Of a stretch of DNA of 64,000 bases, positions 1-9,852 are shown in pieces. Made by a program: the position numbers and the translations under genes. Source of the DNA: Numidum massiliense (GTDB lineage: Bacteria > Bacillota > Bacilli > Thermoactinomycetales > Novibacillaceae); assembly GCF_001375555.1 (NCBI RefSeq), contig NZ_CTDZ01000009.1:434001-498000 (forward strand), given 5' to 3'. Numbering within the stretch: the first letter of the stretch is position 1; each line of letters starts with the position of its first letter. Under the pieces are notes generated by a model, which saw only the letters and a list, made by a program, of their open reading frames with translations, ran no database searches and was not told the DNA's origin.

Positions 1-2
1 GG

Positions 3-860
3 GAATTGCGGGGGAAGTTCCCGCACCTCAAGCTTGGGACGAAAAAAATTGTGACGAAAGGCGATAAGATTCTTCACGTCACCTTGTCCAAGGTGGGCGG
101 CAAGGGTTTGTTTGTGAAAGAAATTGAACAGGCGTTGCTGGACGGAGAAATTGACGTCGCGGTGCACAGTATGAAAGACATGCCTGCTCAACTAGCAGAC
201 GGTTTGACGCTCGCGGCGATCTGTAAACGGGAAGATCCGCGCGACTGTTTTATTTCCAAAACGGGACAATCGCTCGACGAGCTTCCAGAAGGTGCAATCG
301 TCGGTACGAGCAGCTTGCGGCGACAGGCGCAAATACAACATTACCGTCCGGACTTACAGATAAAACCGGTGCGCGGCAATATCGATACGCGGTTGCGCAA
401 GTTGCGGGAAGGCGAGTTCGATGCGATTATACTTGCGGCGGCGGGGCTCATCCGCTTAGGGTGGGAGGATGTCATAACGCATTACTTAGACGTTGACGTG
501 TCCCTACCTGCTGTCGGGCAAGGGGCGATCGGGTTAGAGTGCCGCGCCGACGACGAAGACACGCAAGCGTTGCTGGTGGCGCTGAACGACGCCGACACGG
601 CACGAGCTGTATCGGCGGAGCGAGCGTTTTTACACCGTTTAAACGGGAGTTGTCAAATTCCGATCGGGGCTTACGCGCGTATTGAGCAGGAGGCGATTGC
701 TTTGTCGGGCCTCGTCGGCGATCCTGCGGATGGGCGAATTATACAGCATGCGGGGACCGGCAGCGATCCCGTGCAATTAGGAGTACAGCTGGCCGATGCG
801 CTAATCGCGCAGGGCGCGGACGAAATATTAGCGTCGCTCGCTAACGGCAACGACACTTAA
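3..860 (+). CDS. hemC: Porphobilinogen deaminase (hydroxymethylbilane synthase), 5' end outside window
   Basis: This cytosolic enzyme joins four porphobilinogen molecules into hydroxymethylbilane in tetrapyrrole synthesis. The frame is open to the left edge, so the first few dozen residues are missing; the TTG near base 6 falls inside the conserved domain and is not the start. Visible family signatures are VTKGD, SKVGGKGLFVKE, VHSMKDMP, GTSSLRRQAQ and RGNIDTR. The dipyrromethane-cofactor cysteine lies in NGSCQIP, with its codon at 651-653. A fused hemD gene follows about 140 bases on, then hemB and hemL, the usual Bacillales hem order. I see no strong promoter in the gap, so it is probably read from an upstream hemA/hemX promoter (inference). 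Confidence 0.97.
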   Translation, partial: ELRGKFPHLKLGTKKIVTKGDKILHVTLSKVGGKGLFVKEIEQALLDGEIDVAVHSMKDMPAQLADGLTLAAICKREDPRDCFISKTGQSLDELPEGAIVGTSSLRRQAQIQHYRPDLQIKPVRGNIDTRLRKLREGEFDAIILAAAGLIRLGWEDVITHYLDVDVSLPAVGQGAIGLECRADDEDTQALLVALNDADTARAVSAERAFLHRLNGSCQIPIGAYARIEQEAIALSGLVGDPADGRIIQHAGTGSDPVQLGVQLADALIAQGADEILASLANGNDT

Positions 861-999
861 TGACGGTCGCGCTCGGTTCTTTTTGATTAGGCGCTGATCA
901 AGTGATATGGGTGTATACTGGTAAGGGAATACTTTTCGCGTGTGTCGATCGGAGAAGAGGAGAAAGCTTGCACTCGATTGCGAAGGGGAGTCCGTAGTA

Positions 1000-2718
1000 A
1001 TGGGCGATAAATGTGAGCATAACGATCAATGTCAGCGGGTAAAAGAAGGAATCGTCACCTTCGTCGGCGCAGTAGCAGGAGATGTCGGCTTGATGACGGT
1101 GAAAGGGATGCGCGCACTTCAAACAGCGGATGTCGTCGTTTATGACGCTTGCCTCAATGCACGCCTCTTGTATTTTGCTCCTGAGTACGCGGAGCGTCTG
1201 TGCGTGCATACTGCTCAGCAGGTACCGTTACTCAATAGTGCCGCAGCATGTGGGTGTGATGACGGGACCGCTGTTCTCGATAAAAACGATGTTGCCGCGG
1301 ACAGTGAGACTATAAATGCGGACGGGGTCAATGCGTTAATGGTCGCACGCACACGGGAAGGGAAGAGGGTCGTCCGGTTAATGTACGATAATCCGTTCAC
1401 CACCCTAGACGGCGTCCGGGCTGTGCGCGATGTGCGCGAACGAGGCGTACGCTGCGAAGTCGTCCCTGCTGTGCCCGCGACCGTCGTGGCAGCCACGTAT
1501 GCCGGAATTCCCGTCGGAGAGGCGGCGTATACGATGAACGCGCCACTGACCGCATGGCTAGACCGGGAGTCCCAACAAGACACGCAGGACGTACATAAAC
1601 CGGTGCTTTTTTTTGATACAACTGTGGCGACAGCGGAAGAACTCGCAGCCGTCTGCGGTCAGTTAATGGCGGACGGCTATCGCGCCGACACACCTGTCGC
1701 CCTTATTTGTCACGGGACGCGTGGGGAGCAAAGGGTGCTCGACGGCACGTTAGCGACCATTACGGAGCAATTGTATGCGGAGGAGCGACTGCACGTCTGC
1801 GAGCAGGAGAGAGACGGTTCAGGCAGTCCTGCGACACACGTTAGCCGGCAAGCGTTGGGGGAACCTTGTGTTGTTGCCTTCGGAGAACCCGTGCGCGTGG
1901 ACCGGAGAATCGCTTGGCTGCAGGAAAAACCGTTAAGCGGCCACCGCGTACTTGTGACGCGGCCGCGCGGGCAAAATAGGGGTATGGTCCACGCCATTGA
2001 ACGCCTCGGCGGTGAGCCGTACGAGTTTCCAACCATTCGCATCGTCGATCCCGCCGATTACGGGCCGCTCGACCAGGCCATTCGTCAATTGGGGAGTTTT
2101 AAGTGGGTTATATTTACGAGTGTCAACGGCGTCGAGCACTTTTTTCGCCGCATTCGCGCCGTGCCCGGGGTCGACATTCGGCAAATGGCGGACGCGCGCA
2201 TCGCCGCGGTCGGTCCGAAAACGGCAGAAGCACTAGCCGAGAAAGGATTGGAAGTCGATTTATTGCCCGGGGAATACCGGGCAGAAGCACTTTTGACCGT
2301 TTTGGAAAAGAATGTAATGAAAGGTGATCGCATCTTGCTACCGCGCGCCAATATTGCGCGTAACGTATTGCCCGATGGACTTCGGGCACTCGGTTGCGAC
2401 GTGACGGACGTCGACGCATATCGTACAGTTACCGATGCGAGCCGGGCGGGTGACGTGGCGCGCTTACTCGCGCGGCGGTCACTGTCGATTGCTACGTTTA
2501 CGAGCTCTTCCACGGTGCGCAACTTTGTTCAAGCGCTTGAGGCGACGGGAACAACTTGGCGGCAGTGGATGAAAGGTGTACAAGTTGCTTGTATCGGGCC
2601 GATTGCGGCCGGCACGGCGCGCGAGCTTGGCCTCGAGGTGGACATCGTCGCCACCGATTATACGACTGAGGGATTACTGACAGCGATCCAAGCTGCCATT
2701 GAACAAAAGGGGGAGTAA
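1000..2718 (+). CDS. hemD: Uroporphyrinogen-III synthase fused to a degenerate uroporphyrinogen methyltransferase-like domain
   Basis: The C-terminal half (from about residue 315) is HemD, which cyclises hydroxymethylbilane to uroporphyrinogen III; it begins at [12 protein letters not shown] and contains [21 protein letters not shown] and [10 protein letters not shown]. The N-terminal half aligns by eye with SAM-dependent uroporphyrinogen-III methyltransferase (CobA/SUMT): [35 protein letters not shown]. Its catalytic motifs are altered: the family GAGPGDPGL reads [22 protein letters not shown] reads [13 protein letters not shown], and PGVTS reads PAVPA. About 30 extra residues sit before the EGKRVVRL block. 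HemD activity is expected; methyltransferase activity is doubtful. ATG at 1000 was chosen for the AAGGGGAG nine bases upstream; a GTG at 940 in the same frame lacks this. hemB follows after 2 bases. Confidence 0.9.
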   Translation: MGDKCEHNDQCQRVKEGIVTFVGAVAGDVGLMTVKGMRALQTADVVVYDACLNARLLYFAPEYAERLCVHTAQQVPLLNSAAACGCDDGTAVLDKNDVAADSETINADGVNALMVARTREGKRVVRLMYDNPFTTLDGVRAVRDVRERGVRCEVVPAVPATVVAATYAGIPVGEAAYTMNAPLTAWLDRESQQDTQDVHKPVLFFDTTVATAEELAAVCGQLMADGYRADTPVALICHGTRGEQRVLDGTLATITEQLYAEERLHVCEQERDGSGSPATHVSRQALGEPCVVAFGEPVRVDRRIAWLQEKPLSGHRVLVTRPRGQNRGMVHAIERLGGEPYEFPTIRIVDPADYGPLDQAIRQLGSFKWVIFTSVNGVEHFFRRIRAVPGVDIRQMADARIAAVGPKTAEALAEKGLEVDLLPGEYRAEALLTVLEKNVMKGDRILLPRANIARNVLPDGLRALGCDVTDVDAYRTVTDASRAGDVARLLARRSLSIATFTSSSTVRNFVQALEATGTTWRQWMKGVQVACIGPIAAGTARELGLEVDIVATDYTTEGLLTAIQAAIEQKGE

Positions 2719-2720
2719 CG

Positions 2721-3698
2721 ATGCTCAAATTTGCGAGACACCGCCGCTTGCGGCGCGATGCGACCATTCGCCGCATGGTGCGGGAAACAGTACTCTCAGT
2801 TGACGATTTGATCATACCGTTGTTCGTCGTCGAAGGAGAAAATGTGAAACGAGAAGTTCCTTCGATGCCCGGCGTGTATCAATTGTCCCTCGACGCATTC
2901 ACGCGCGAGTTGCGCGAAATTGAACAATTAGGGATCCCCGCCGTGATGCTGTTCGGCATTCCCGAACATAAAGATGCGTGTGGTAGCGAGGCGTACGCAG
3001 ACGATGGCATCGTACAGCAAGCCATTCGCTTGGCTAAAGAAGCGGTGCCAACGCTACACGTCATGGCTGATACGTGTCTTTGTGAATACACCGATCACGG
3101 ACATTGCGGCGTCATTGAGGGGAACGACGTCGCTAATGACGAATCGTTAGAGTTACTCGTCAAGACGGCTGTTTCCCAAGCACGAGCCGGCGCAGACTCG
3201 ATCGCCCCGTCCAATATGATGGACGGGTTTGTCGCTGCGATTCGCGCCGGGTTAGACGATGCCGGGTTCGAAAAAGTTCCGCTCGTTTCGTATGCGGTCA
3301 AATATGCGTCGTCGTTTTACGGGCCTTTTCGCGATGCGGCTGATTCGACTCCTCAGTTCGGCGACCGCAAAACGTATCAGATGGATCCAGCTAACGCCCG
3401 CGAAGCGCTGCGCGAGGCACACGCGGACATTGCACAAGGGGCCGATATGCTCATCGTCAAACCGGCGCTCAGCTACATGGATATTATCCGCCGCGTGCGC
3501 GAGGCGTGCGACTTGCCGCTGCTCGCCTACAACGTAAGCGGCGAGTATGCGATGGTGAAAGCGGCGGCGCAAAACGGGTGGATTGACGAGCAAAAAATAG
3601 TGTTGGAAATGCTGACGAGTATGAAGCGGGCAGGGGCTGACCTCATCTTGACGTATCACGCGAAGGACGCAGCCTGCTGGTTGCGAGAACGCGAATAA
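2721..3698 (+). CDS. hemB: Delta-aminolevulinic acid dehydratase (porphobilinogen synthase)
   Basis: Condenses two 5-aminolevulinate molecules to porphobilinogen in the cytosol. The 325-residue length is normal. The zinc-binding cysteines are present at 119, 121 and 129 ([14 protein letters not shown]), so this is the Zn-type enzyme. The two active-site lysines are K194 ([12 protein letters not shown]) and K247 (LIVKPAL). ATG at 2721 follows GGGGGAGTAACG at the end of hemD, so the two are probably translationally linked. hemL follows 60 bases later. Confidence 0.98.
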   Translation: MLKFARHRRLRRDATIRRMVRETVLSVDDLIIPLFVVEGENVKREVPSMPGVYQLSLDAFTRELREIEQLGIPAVMLFGIPEHKDACGSEAYADDGIVQQAIRLAKEAVPTLHVMADTCLCEYTDHGHCGVIEGNDVANDESLELLVKTAVSQARAGADSIAPSNMMDGFVAAIRAGLDDAGFEKVPLVSYAVKYASSFYGPFRDAADSTPQFGDRKTYQMDPANAREALREAHADIAQGADMLIVKPALSYMDIIRRVREACDLPLLAYNVSGEYAMVKAAAQNGWIDEQKIVLEMLTSMKRAGADLILTYHAKDAACWLRERE

Positions 3699-3758
3699 CT
3701 CGTGTGTGCTAGTATTCATCGAGTCACATACTATTCATAAAGGGAGAAGGTGCTTACT

Positions 3759-5051
3759 ATGGCGCGTTCTTTTGCGAATTCGGAACGTAATTTTGCTAAA
3801 GCGAAACAAGTGATACCCGGCGGAGTAAACAGCCCCGTGCGCGCCTATCATGCGGTCGGGATGACGCCGATCGCCATCGCCCGCGGGGGTGGGTCGCGCG
3901 TCTACGATATCGACGGGAACGACTATATCGATTATGTGTTGTCGTACGGGCCACTCATTTTAGGACACGCACACGAAGCGGTCGTTACCGCACTGGGCGA
4001 AGCAGTAGCGAACGGAACGAGCTTCGGAGCGCCGACAGAGCTGGAGACGGAGATGGCGGAGCTGGTCACCAACATCGTTCCCTCACTCGACATTGTGCGC
4101 ATGGTCAACTCCGGTACGGAGGCGACGATGAGTGCGCTCCGCGTCGCCCGCGGCTACACCGGGCGCAGCAAAATCGTCAAGTTCGTCGGCTGTTACCACG
4201 GCCACGCTGACAGTTTGCTCATTAAAGCAGGGTCGGGAGTAGCGACGCTCGGTTTACCCGACAGCCCTGGCGTGCCACACAGTGTCGCTGAACATACGAT
4301 TACAGTGCCGTACAACGATCTGGAGAGCGTACGCCGCGCTTTTGAGGCGTACGGTGAAGACATTGCCGGGGTCATCGTCGAACCAGTCGCCGGCAACATG
4401 GGGACAGTTCTACCAGAGCCCGGGTTTTTACAAGGTTTGCGCGACATAACGAATGAGTACGGCGCTGTACTCATTTTTGATGAAGTGATGACGGGCTTCC
4501 GCGTCAGTTACAGTGGGGCACAAGGTCACTTCGGCGTCACGCCAGATTTGACGACGCTAGGCAAAGTGATTGGCGGCGGTCTCCCCGTCGGCGCTTACGG
4601 CGGAAAGCGGGAAATTATGGGGCACGTCGCTCCCGTCGGCCCGATTTATCAAGCGGGGACGCTCTCCGGCAACCCGCTAGCGATGACAGCCGGCTATACG
4701 ACTCTCGTCGAACTCGGTAAAGAGGGCGTGTTCGATGCATTAGTGCGTAAAACAGAGGCGTTAAAAGAAGGGTTGCAGCAGGCGGCTGACGAAAGCGGCA
4801 TTCCGCTACAGATTAACCAAATAGGTTCGATGATGACGATGTTCTTCAGCGAAGAACCAGTAACGAATTACGAGCAAGCGTCGCGAGCGGATCAACAGCG
4901 CTTCGTCGCCTACTTCCGCGCAATGATCGAAGAAGGCATTATGCTCGCACCGTCGCCGTTCGAAACGATGTTCCTGTCGACGGCGCACAGTGACGACGAC
5001 ATTGCCCGTACGATTGAGGCACACCGTCGTGCGCTCAAGCAGCTTGTGTGA
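3759..5051 (+). CDS. hemL: Glutamate-1-semialdehyde 2,1-aminomutase
   Basis: PLP-dependent enzyme converting glutamate-1-semialdehyde to 5-aminolevulinate in the C5 pathway. The 430-residue protein shows [10 protein letters not shown] near the N-terminus, VNSGTEA, the FDEVMTGFR motif (aspartate near residue 241) and the PLP lysine in [14 protein letters not shown] (near residue 269). ATG at 3759 is preferred because AGGGAGAAGG lies about 8 bases upstream; the in-frame GTG at 3750 overlaps that site. It is the last hem gene here and is followed by a strong hairpin terminator at 5161-5199. Confidence 0.98.
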   Translation: MARSFANSERNFAKAKQVIPGGVNSPVRAYHAVGMTPIAIARGGGSRVYDIDGNDYIDYVLSYGPLILGHAHEAVVTALGEAVANGTSFGAPTELETEMAELVTNIVPSLDIVRMVNSGTEATMSALRVARGYTGRSKIVKFVGCYHGHADSLLIKAGSGVATLGLPDSPGVPHSVAEHTITVPYNDLESVRRAFEAYGEDIAGVIVEPVAGNMGTVLPEPGFLQGLRDITNEYGAVLIFDEVMTGFRVSYSGAQGHFGVTPDLTTLGKVIGGGLPVGAYGGKREIMGHVAPVGPIYQAGTLSGNPLAMTAGYTTLVELGKEGVFDALVRKTEALKEGLQQAADESGIPLQINQIGSMMTMFFSEEPVTNYEQASRADQQRFVAYFRAMIEEGIMLAPSPFETMFLSTAHSDDDIARTIEAHRRALKQLV

Positions 5052-5160
5052 ACGGTCACTCGCTGGTGAAAGTGTGCAACTTGTGAGTGATGGGTACAAC
5101 AGGAGTGAACTACTGTAGACCCGTCTAACTATACAAAACAACTCAATTAAAACTGACGGC

Positions 5161-5199
5161 GACAAGCCTCGTGCATTAGCACGGGGCCTGTCTTTTTTT
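5161..5199 (+). terminator. Rho-independent terminator of the hem operon
   Basis: A 13-base-pair stem (5162-5174 with 5179-5191, two G-U pairs) closes an ATTA loop and is followed by an unbroken run of T at 5193-5199. It lies 110 bases after hemL. The remaining gap to spoVID (5200-5362) has no gene I can support. CATATGTT at 5323-5330 resembles a sigma-E -10 element, but no convincing -35 pairs with it. Confidence 0.9.
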
Positions 5200-5362
5200 A
5201 GGATGTACATGTTCGTTGCGCCGCCCTGCGACAATATGTTGCCATCGATATTGTGAGCTTGCAGCCGCAGGAAGCCGATGACGGCGTCGCCGCACACACT
5301 GTTCTATGACCCTACAGCTCTTCATATGTTGTAGAGAGCGATTGTTTTGGGAGGGATGAGCA

Positions 5363-6964
5363 TTGACGAGCGACGGACAATCCCAACTGCGGTTCGATAT
5401 TTACGAAAAAGTAACCGTGCACTACGATCAACCAGGAATCGATACTCTGCTTTCCTTAGATCTCGTTCCCGAAGTTCAAATTGATGAACTAGGTGACGCA
5501 GTATGCTTAAGCGGCGTGCTACGGCTGAGGGGAACTTATTTGAAGGAAGGAGAGACACGAGAGCAGATTACACTCGAGGACGAGCTGAACGGAGAAAAAA
5601 TTGAATACGTCATTCCGGTGGAAATTACGATGCCTGCCGAGCGGGTGAAAAATATCGAGCAAATATGCGCGCAAATCGAGTCTTTCGATTACGATATTTT
5701 ATCTTCCCGCCAACTGGCGATTCAAGCGGTGCTTCTTATTGACGGCTTACACTTGGAGAAAGCGGCTAACGATATGCATGCAAGCTTTTCTGCAGGCGAA
5801 CAATGGGCGGAGACGATACAGGAGGAGCCGCAACTTACGGTGCACAACGTATCCGACGACGATGAACGAGCGGTCGAGTCACATCAGTCACAAGCTCCTT
5901 GGCAAGAGGAGCGGGCGGCGATGGGGCAAGAGGAACGTACGGTAGAGGACGCCGCGGATCAAGCATCGGAAGCATACGCCCGCAGCACAGAATACGACGA
6001 TCGTGCACCGAGAGAATGGGCTCGCAATCGTGCAGGTGAGGGAGAGGACCCGACACATCAGGTGGGCACGCGCGCAGGTGGCGAGCAGGTCTCTGATAAA
6101 CCTGCGCCCGGCAGCGCTGAACGTGCGCCCGGTACCGCAAGGACGGAAGAGAGCACGCGCGCGCGTACAGGTGACGGTCACGCGTCGGCAAAGGAACGGG
6201 CGGTGGAACGAAAGGGGGACGACGAGGCCGATCTGCACGACGATTTGCGCGCCGGGAAACAAGACGAAGCGGAAAGGAGTGCTTCGCCTACAGAGGAAGA
6301 ATCAGTTTCAAAACGTGCAACCGACATAACCGACAGTGCACCTAAAGGCGGGACAAAAATTACGTTCCAAAAAAAGGATGAAAAAACGTCTCCCGTCACC
6401 GGCACACAGAAAAAACAATCGTCTGCGAGTGAGACGGTGCACAGCTTCGACGGCATGGGCGGTTCGCATCCCGAGGGAGCGGGAATAGAAGAGCCCTTCG
6501 GTCATGACGGACAGGCGAGCGAGGAATTTGCCTCCCGCAGCGGGAATACTTACGGAAGTAAATTCGACAGACAGGCATACGACGGAGTGACCTTCAGCGA
6601 CAACTATGACGGCCGTTCTTACGGCGACAATGCACACGACAGCCACGATGACGGACATTCGTACGGCGGTAACTACCCAGACGCCCATACGCCATCGGGT
6701 GCGGGTGAAGAGCAGGCCACCGATACAGACGGGCGAGAAGAAGACAGCCACAGTCAAGCGATTGAGTGGATGAAAAAAAAGCTAGGAGGAGAGGATGACC
6801 GGTTTCACCAAGTGAAAATAGTGATTGTGCAGCAGGAAGATACGTTGGAAAGTATTGCTGACCGGTATAATTTATCCTCGGTCGAACTGTTACAAGTCAA
6901 CCGATTGCAAAGTGGTGAACTGCAGGCGGGGGAGATTGTGTACATCCCGCAGAAGAAGGCGTAG
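5363..6964 (+). CDS. spoVID: SpoVID-like spore-coat morphogenetic protein with C-terminal LysM
   Basis: SpoVID drives encasement of the forespore by coat proteins and binds SafA and lipid II through its C-terminal LysM (known for B. subtilis). Here residues 1-110 match the SpoVID N-terminal domain by eye (LRFDIYEKV, then PEVQIDELGDAVCLSGVLRL). Residues 150-480 are a long, low-complexity, charged region rich in Glu, Asp, Arg, Ser, then Gly-Tyr-Asp-His. Residues 482-533 are a LysM (VQQEDTLESIADRYNLS, ending IVYIPQKK). The start is TTG at 5363, eight bases after GGGAGGG. Position between hemL and a ysxE-like kinase is the B. subtilis order. The linker is probably disordered and should diverge fast. 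Confidence 0.9.
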   Translation: MTSDGQSQLRFDIYEKVTVHYDQPGIDTLLSLDLVPEVQIDELGDAVCLSGVLRLRGTYLKEGETREQITLEDELNGEKIEYVIPVEITMPAERVKNIEQICAQIESFDYDILSSRQLAIQAVLLIDGLHLEKAANDMHASFSAGEQWAETIQEEPQLTVHNVSDDDERAVESHQSQAPWQEERAAMGQEERTVEDAADQASEAYARSTEYDDRAPREWARNRAGEGEDPTHQVGTRAGGEQVSDKPAPGSAERAPGTARTEESTRARTGDGHASAKERAVERKGDDEADLHDDLRAGKQDEAERSASPTEEESVSKRATDITDSAPKGGTKITFQKKDEKTSPVTGTQKKQSSASETVHSFDGMGGSHPEGAGIEEPFGHDGQASEEFASRSGNTYGSKFDRQAYDGVTFSDNYDGRSYGDNAHDSHDDGHSYGGNYPDAHTPSGAGEEQATDTDGREEDSHSQAIEWMKKKLGGEDDRFHQVKIVIVQQEDTLESIADRYNLSSVELLQVNRLQSGELQAGEIVYIPQKKA

Positions 6965-7073
6965 CATAGCTGGCTGACGCGCATAGTGGAAAAATGTACT
7001 TCTTTAATCGGGGCAACGGTTTCGTCAGTCGACAACAAGTATAAATGAATAGGACAAAAAGGAGGTGTAAGTT

Positions 7074-8108
7074 TTGTCAGATCAACAAAAGTGGGAACGC
7101 CTCCTGCCACGCGTATTCCACGCATACCATTGGCAGCCGCTTAGTGTACGAAAGGTACGAGGTGCATTTCGCGTACAGACATCCAGTAACACCTTCGCCC
7201 TTAAACCGATTGGAGCGACAGAGGAGCGGTTATCTTTTTTGCACAAAATGACGGTGCACTTATTAGACAAAAACTATAAGCATGTCCTGCCGTGGATGCA
7301 GACGAGGCGGGGGGATCCATTTTTCCTACACGAGGGCCAGGCGTTTTATGCGACCCCGTGGTATGGAAAAGAGTTTTCGTCCGAATCGTCGCCAGCGATC
7401 GGGGAATTGGCGCGTTCACTCGGGGAGATGCACCAATTGACGAAAGATGTAACAGTAAGCAGTTCGTCGTCAACCGCGTCGCTCACACAAACCGCCAGCC
7501 GTGTTAACGCGCAAAGTGAACAGTTGCGGGCATATGCCGAGACAGCTGAGCAGCGCACAAATAAATCGCCGTTTGACGTAACCTTTTTAGAAAATGTGGA
7601 AGAACTACAGCAAGGGGCCACTTTCGCTGTCAAAGGCATACAGCGTGCGGCGGTCCTCGCTGCGGAGAAGCCATTCCGCCAGGTGTACTGCCATCGAAGC
7701 ATTCACCGACACAACGTCGTGAAGCGAGGGGGACGGTGGAAGTGGATCGATTTTGACAAAGCGGATCTTGATGTTCCCGTACGCGATTTAGCCGTCCTTT
7801 TGCAACGGTTTGTTAGTGAGGACACTTCCTTACAAACGTTAGAAGGCGTGTTGCTAGCGTACGAACAAGCGTTAAAAATCGATGCGCGGGAAAAGCGGTT
7901 GCTCGGGTTGTTGTTAGCGTATCCCGACCACGTCTTTCGGCAACTCAGACGGTACTACGACAGAGATGAACACCGCGAAGAAATGGCTAGCGTCGAACAG
8001 TTGAAGGCTTCGATCGCCCGTTATCAGGTCGTGAAGCGCTTGGCCAAGCAGCTCGTCACACGCCGTAACGGAAGCGCGCGAAGGCAAAAAATGTCTGTAA
8101 AAAACTAA
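7074..8108 (+). CDS. ysxE: YsxE/CotS-family spore coat protein (aminoglycoside-phosphotransferase fold)
   Basis: Kinase-like proteins of the CotS/YsxE/YutH group associate with the spore coat in Bacilli; their substrate is unknown. The 344-residue protein has the fold's late motifs: CHRSIHRHNVV (catalytic-loop-like, with serine where many members carry aspartate) and WIDFDKADLDVPVRDLAVLL (metal-binding DFD). TTG at 7074 follows a near-perfect AAAAAGGAGGTG. It lies 109 bases after spoVID, with which it is probably co-expressed in the mother cell (inference from synteny). Catalytic activity is uncertain. Confidence 0.85.
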   Translation: MSDQQKWERLLPRVFHAYHWQPLSVRKVRGAFRVQTSSNTFALKPIGATEERLSFLHKMTVHLLDKNYKHVLPWMQTRRGDPFFLHEGQAFYATPWYGKEFSSESSPAIGELARSLGEMHQLTKDVTVSSSSSTASLTQTASRVNAQSEQLRAYAETAEQRTNKSPFDVTFLENVEELQQGATFAVKGIQRAAVLAAEKPFRQVYCHRSIHRHNVVKRGGRWKWIDFDKADLDVPVRDLAVLLQRFVSEDTSLQTLEGVLLAYEQALKIDAREKRLLGLLLAYPDHVFRQLRRYYDRDEHREEMASVEQLKASIARYQVVKRLAKQLVTRRNGSARRQKMSVKN

Positions 8109-8140
8109 TCGGCTCCTTTTTTTTCAAACTGCGCGATGCC

Positions 8141-8184
8141 CATCGTTAAAACGATGCGCGGAACTTTGCGTAGTTTTTTATTTT
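8141..8184 (+). terminator. Possible weak terminator after ysxE
   Basis: A 7-base-pair inverted repeat (8141-8147 with 8150-8156) inside a CGCG-flanked palindrome is followed about 15 bases later by a T-rich stretch (8173-8187). The distance to the T-run is longer than in a classical terminator, so this is tentative. Confidence 0.35.
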
Positions 8185-8243
8185 TTGTTAGTCAATCGTG
8201 TTCGCGAGAACGTCACTTATTTGTCAGAAATTCAATTCGGCCT

Positions 8244-8272
8244 TTGTCAACCGACACGTTATACTTTATAGT
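8244..8272 (+). promoter_or_regulatory. Sigma-A-type promoter upstream of the small membrane protein and ctaB
   Basis: TTGTCA at 8244-8249 and TATAGT at 8267-8272 are separated by 17 bases. It lies about 115 bases before the next gene start and after the possible ysxE terminator. Confidence 0.6.
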
Positions 8273-8387
8273 GTAATATCTAGGCATAGTCGGTTTTCGT
8301 TTAAATGTGTTATGATGGTTGATGGATACCATTGTCGAAAGTGTCGACATTATTGTGTATAAGGAAGCGCGGGCTGGGAGGGCAGCA

Positions 8388-8654
8388 ATGATACCAAATG
8401 TCGTTCTCGCTTACAATGTAGATCCGCTATTTTTTGCGATCATGGCTGTTAGCGTTGCCGTTTTTTTCGTCATATGGGTCGTACATATGACGTCGCTTGC
8501 GAAGCAATTTATAAAGGGTGAGCGCCGCCAAATGTTCAGCCTGTTGATCTGGACGATTGTACCGGCTCTGTTCATCGCCGGTTTTATTTGGTTCGGCCCG
8601 CAAGTGGTGGATAATATGCAGCAAGTAGCAGTGATACTTAAAACGAACGGTTAA
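8388..8654 (+). CDS. Small membrane protein of unknown function, upstream of ctaB
   Basis: An 88-residue protein with two predicted membrane spans, about residues 11-31 and 48-68, joined by a short basic loop (KQFIKGERRQ). I do not recognise a family. ATG at 8388 is chosen because GGGAGGGC lies 5-10 bases upstream; an in-frame TTG at 8319 has no ribosome-binding site. It ends 100 bases before heme O synthase and probably shares its promoter, so a role at the respiratory membrane is possible, by context only. Confidence 0.65.
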   Translation: MIPNVVLAYNVDPLFFAIMAVSVAVFFVIWVVHMTSLAKQFIKGERRQMFSLLIWTIVPALFIAGFIWFGPQVVDNMQQVAVILKTNG

Positions 8655-8754
8655 GCCTATTTACTCGGGATGGCTATTTATGTGTCGATCAACGGACTTA
8701 TATTTACGCGTTGTGAATGAGGAAATGGCGAAGCGTGTTGTAGGAGGTGATTGC

Positions 8755-9714
8755 GTGGAAAGAGAAGTGGTTTGCGGGACGGGAACGGAGTCTTCGCTGC
8801 AGCAGGAGCAATCGCATGTAGCTTCGCAGCAAGTGGGCTGGCGCGACTTCGTGACGGTGACGAAGCCGGGCATTTTACGTTCCAACTTATTGAGTACAGC
8901 AGTCGGATTTTGGTTAGCGGTGCATTCGTTTCAATTAAGCGAAGCGTCCGCATGGAATACCCTGTTCCTTTTTTTATATACGTGTCTTGGAACGACGCTC
9001 GTCATGGCCTCTGGTACTGTGCTCAACAACTATTTAGACCGCGATTTAGACCGCTTAATGGAACGGACAAAAAATCGTCCCTCCGTACAGCGAATGAAGC
9101 CAAAAACACTTCTAAGCTACGGACTCGTTCTTGGAATTTTAGGTGTTATCGTTTTGTCGTTCGTGAACATCCTGTCTGCCGTGTTAGGCTTTTTAGGTAT
9201 TTTTTCATACGTTGTCGTTTATACGGCCTTACTTAAGCGGACGAGCACTCTCAACACCGTCGTCGGTGGCATTCCCGGGTCGATTCCGCCTATGATCGGT
9301 TGGTGTGCCGTGTCGGGAACGTTGGACGCGGCGGCTTGGATCTTATTTGCTTTCGTCTTTTTGTGGCAGCCACCGCATTTTCTCGCCTTGGCGATGCTCA
9401 GGGCCGAGGAGTACAAACATGCCGGTTTTAAAATGCTGCCGCAAAGCGTCGATGACCACGAGTCGAAATGGCAAATTTTGTTGTGGGTCGCGGCGTTAGT
9501 GCCATCGTCGCTACTGTTCTTTTTGTTGCCGAATATCGGTTACATTTACTTAACTGTCGCCGTTGTTCTCGGCAGTGTGTACGTCTATTGCGCCTTGCAA
9601 GGGGTGCTAGGTAAGGCAAAAGACGGTAAGCGCTGGGCTGGAAAAATGTTCGGTTACTCGCTCATGTATTTAGTCGTCATTTACGCGGCACTCTTTATCG
9701 ATGCGGTGCTTTAA
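8755..9714 (+). CDS. ctaB: Protoheme IX farnesyltransferase (heme O synthase)
   Basis: Integral membrane UbiA-family prenyltransferase that adds farnesyl to heme B, giving heme O for heme-copper oxidases. The 319-residue protein has multiple hydrophobic spans, the Mg-diphosphate motif NNYLDRDLDRLMERTKNRP, YTALLKR and a second acidic loop (EEYKHAGFKMLP, DDHESKW). GTG at 8755 is chosen for TAGGAGGTGA immediately upstream; an earlier GTG/ATG at 8680 would add a non-homologous tail. No ctaA or oxidase subunits are nearby, so it is separated from the usual cta cluster. Confidence 0.96.
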   Translation: MEREVVCGTGTESSLQQEQSHVASQQVGWRDFVTVTKPGILRSNLLSTAVGFWLAVHSFQLSEASAWNTLFLFLYTCLGTTLVMASGTVLNNYLDRDLDRLMERTKNRPSVQRMKPKTLLSYGLVLGILGVIVLSFVNILSAVLGFLGIFSYVVVYTALLKRTSTLNTVVGGIPGSIPPMIGWCAVSGTLDAAAWILFAFVFLWQPPHFLALAMLRAEEYKHAGFKMLPQSVDDHESKWQILLWVAALVPSSLLFFLLPNIGYIYLTVAVVLGSVYVYCALQGVLGKAKDGKRWAGKMFGYSLMYLVVIYAALFIDAVL

Positions 9715-9726
9715 GCACATGATACG

Positions 9727-9742
9727 CCTAGGTGCCTAGGTA
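9727..9742 (+). repeat. 8-base tandem repeat GCCTAGGT x2
   Basis: Two perfect copies of an 8-mer containing the palindrome CCTAGG lie just after the ctaB stop codon. Confidence 0.7.
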
Positions 9743-9805
9743 CGGTGAATGTAACACAGGTGCGGGGCATCGATATTAGTAGGACATGAATGAGGTATAA
9801 AATGG

Positions 9806-9850
9806 ACACACTACTACCGATCCGAAAGTTTGGAAAGAGGGGTAGTGTGT
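9806..9850 (+). repeat. Inverted repeat enclosing a ribosome-binding site
   Basis: ACACACTAC at 9806-9814 is the exact reverse complement of GTAGTGTGT at 9842-9850. The 27-base loop contains GGAAAGAGG, part of the Shine-Dalgarno sequence of the following 60-codon gene, whose ATG is at 9853. The hairpin could control its translation. Confidence 0.55.
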
Positions 9851-9852
9851 AA

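Noticed and set aside
5835-6262. Long minus-strand frames inside spoVID
   Set aside because: They mirror the charged low-complexity linker of spoVID and have no starts with ribosome-binding sites or protein-family signals.
8319-8387. Upstream start (TTG 8319) of the small membrane protein
   Set aside because: No ribosome-binding site precedes it, whereas ATG 8388 has GGGAGGGC at a proper distance.
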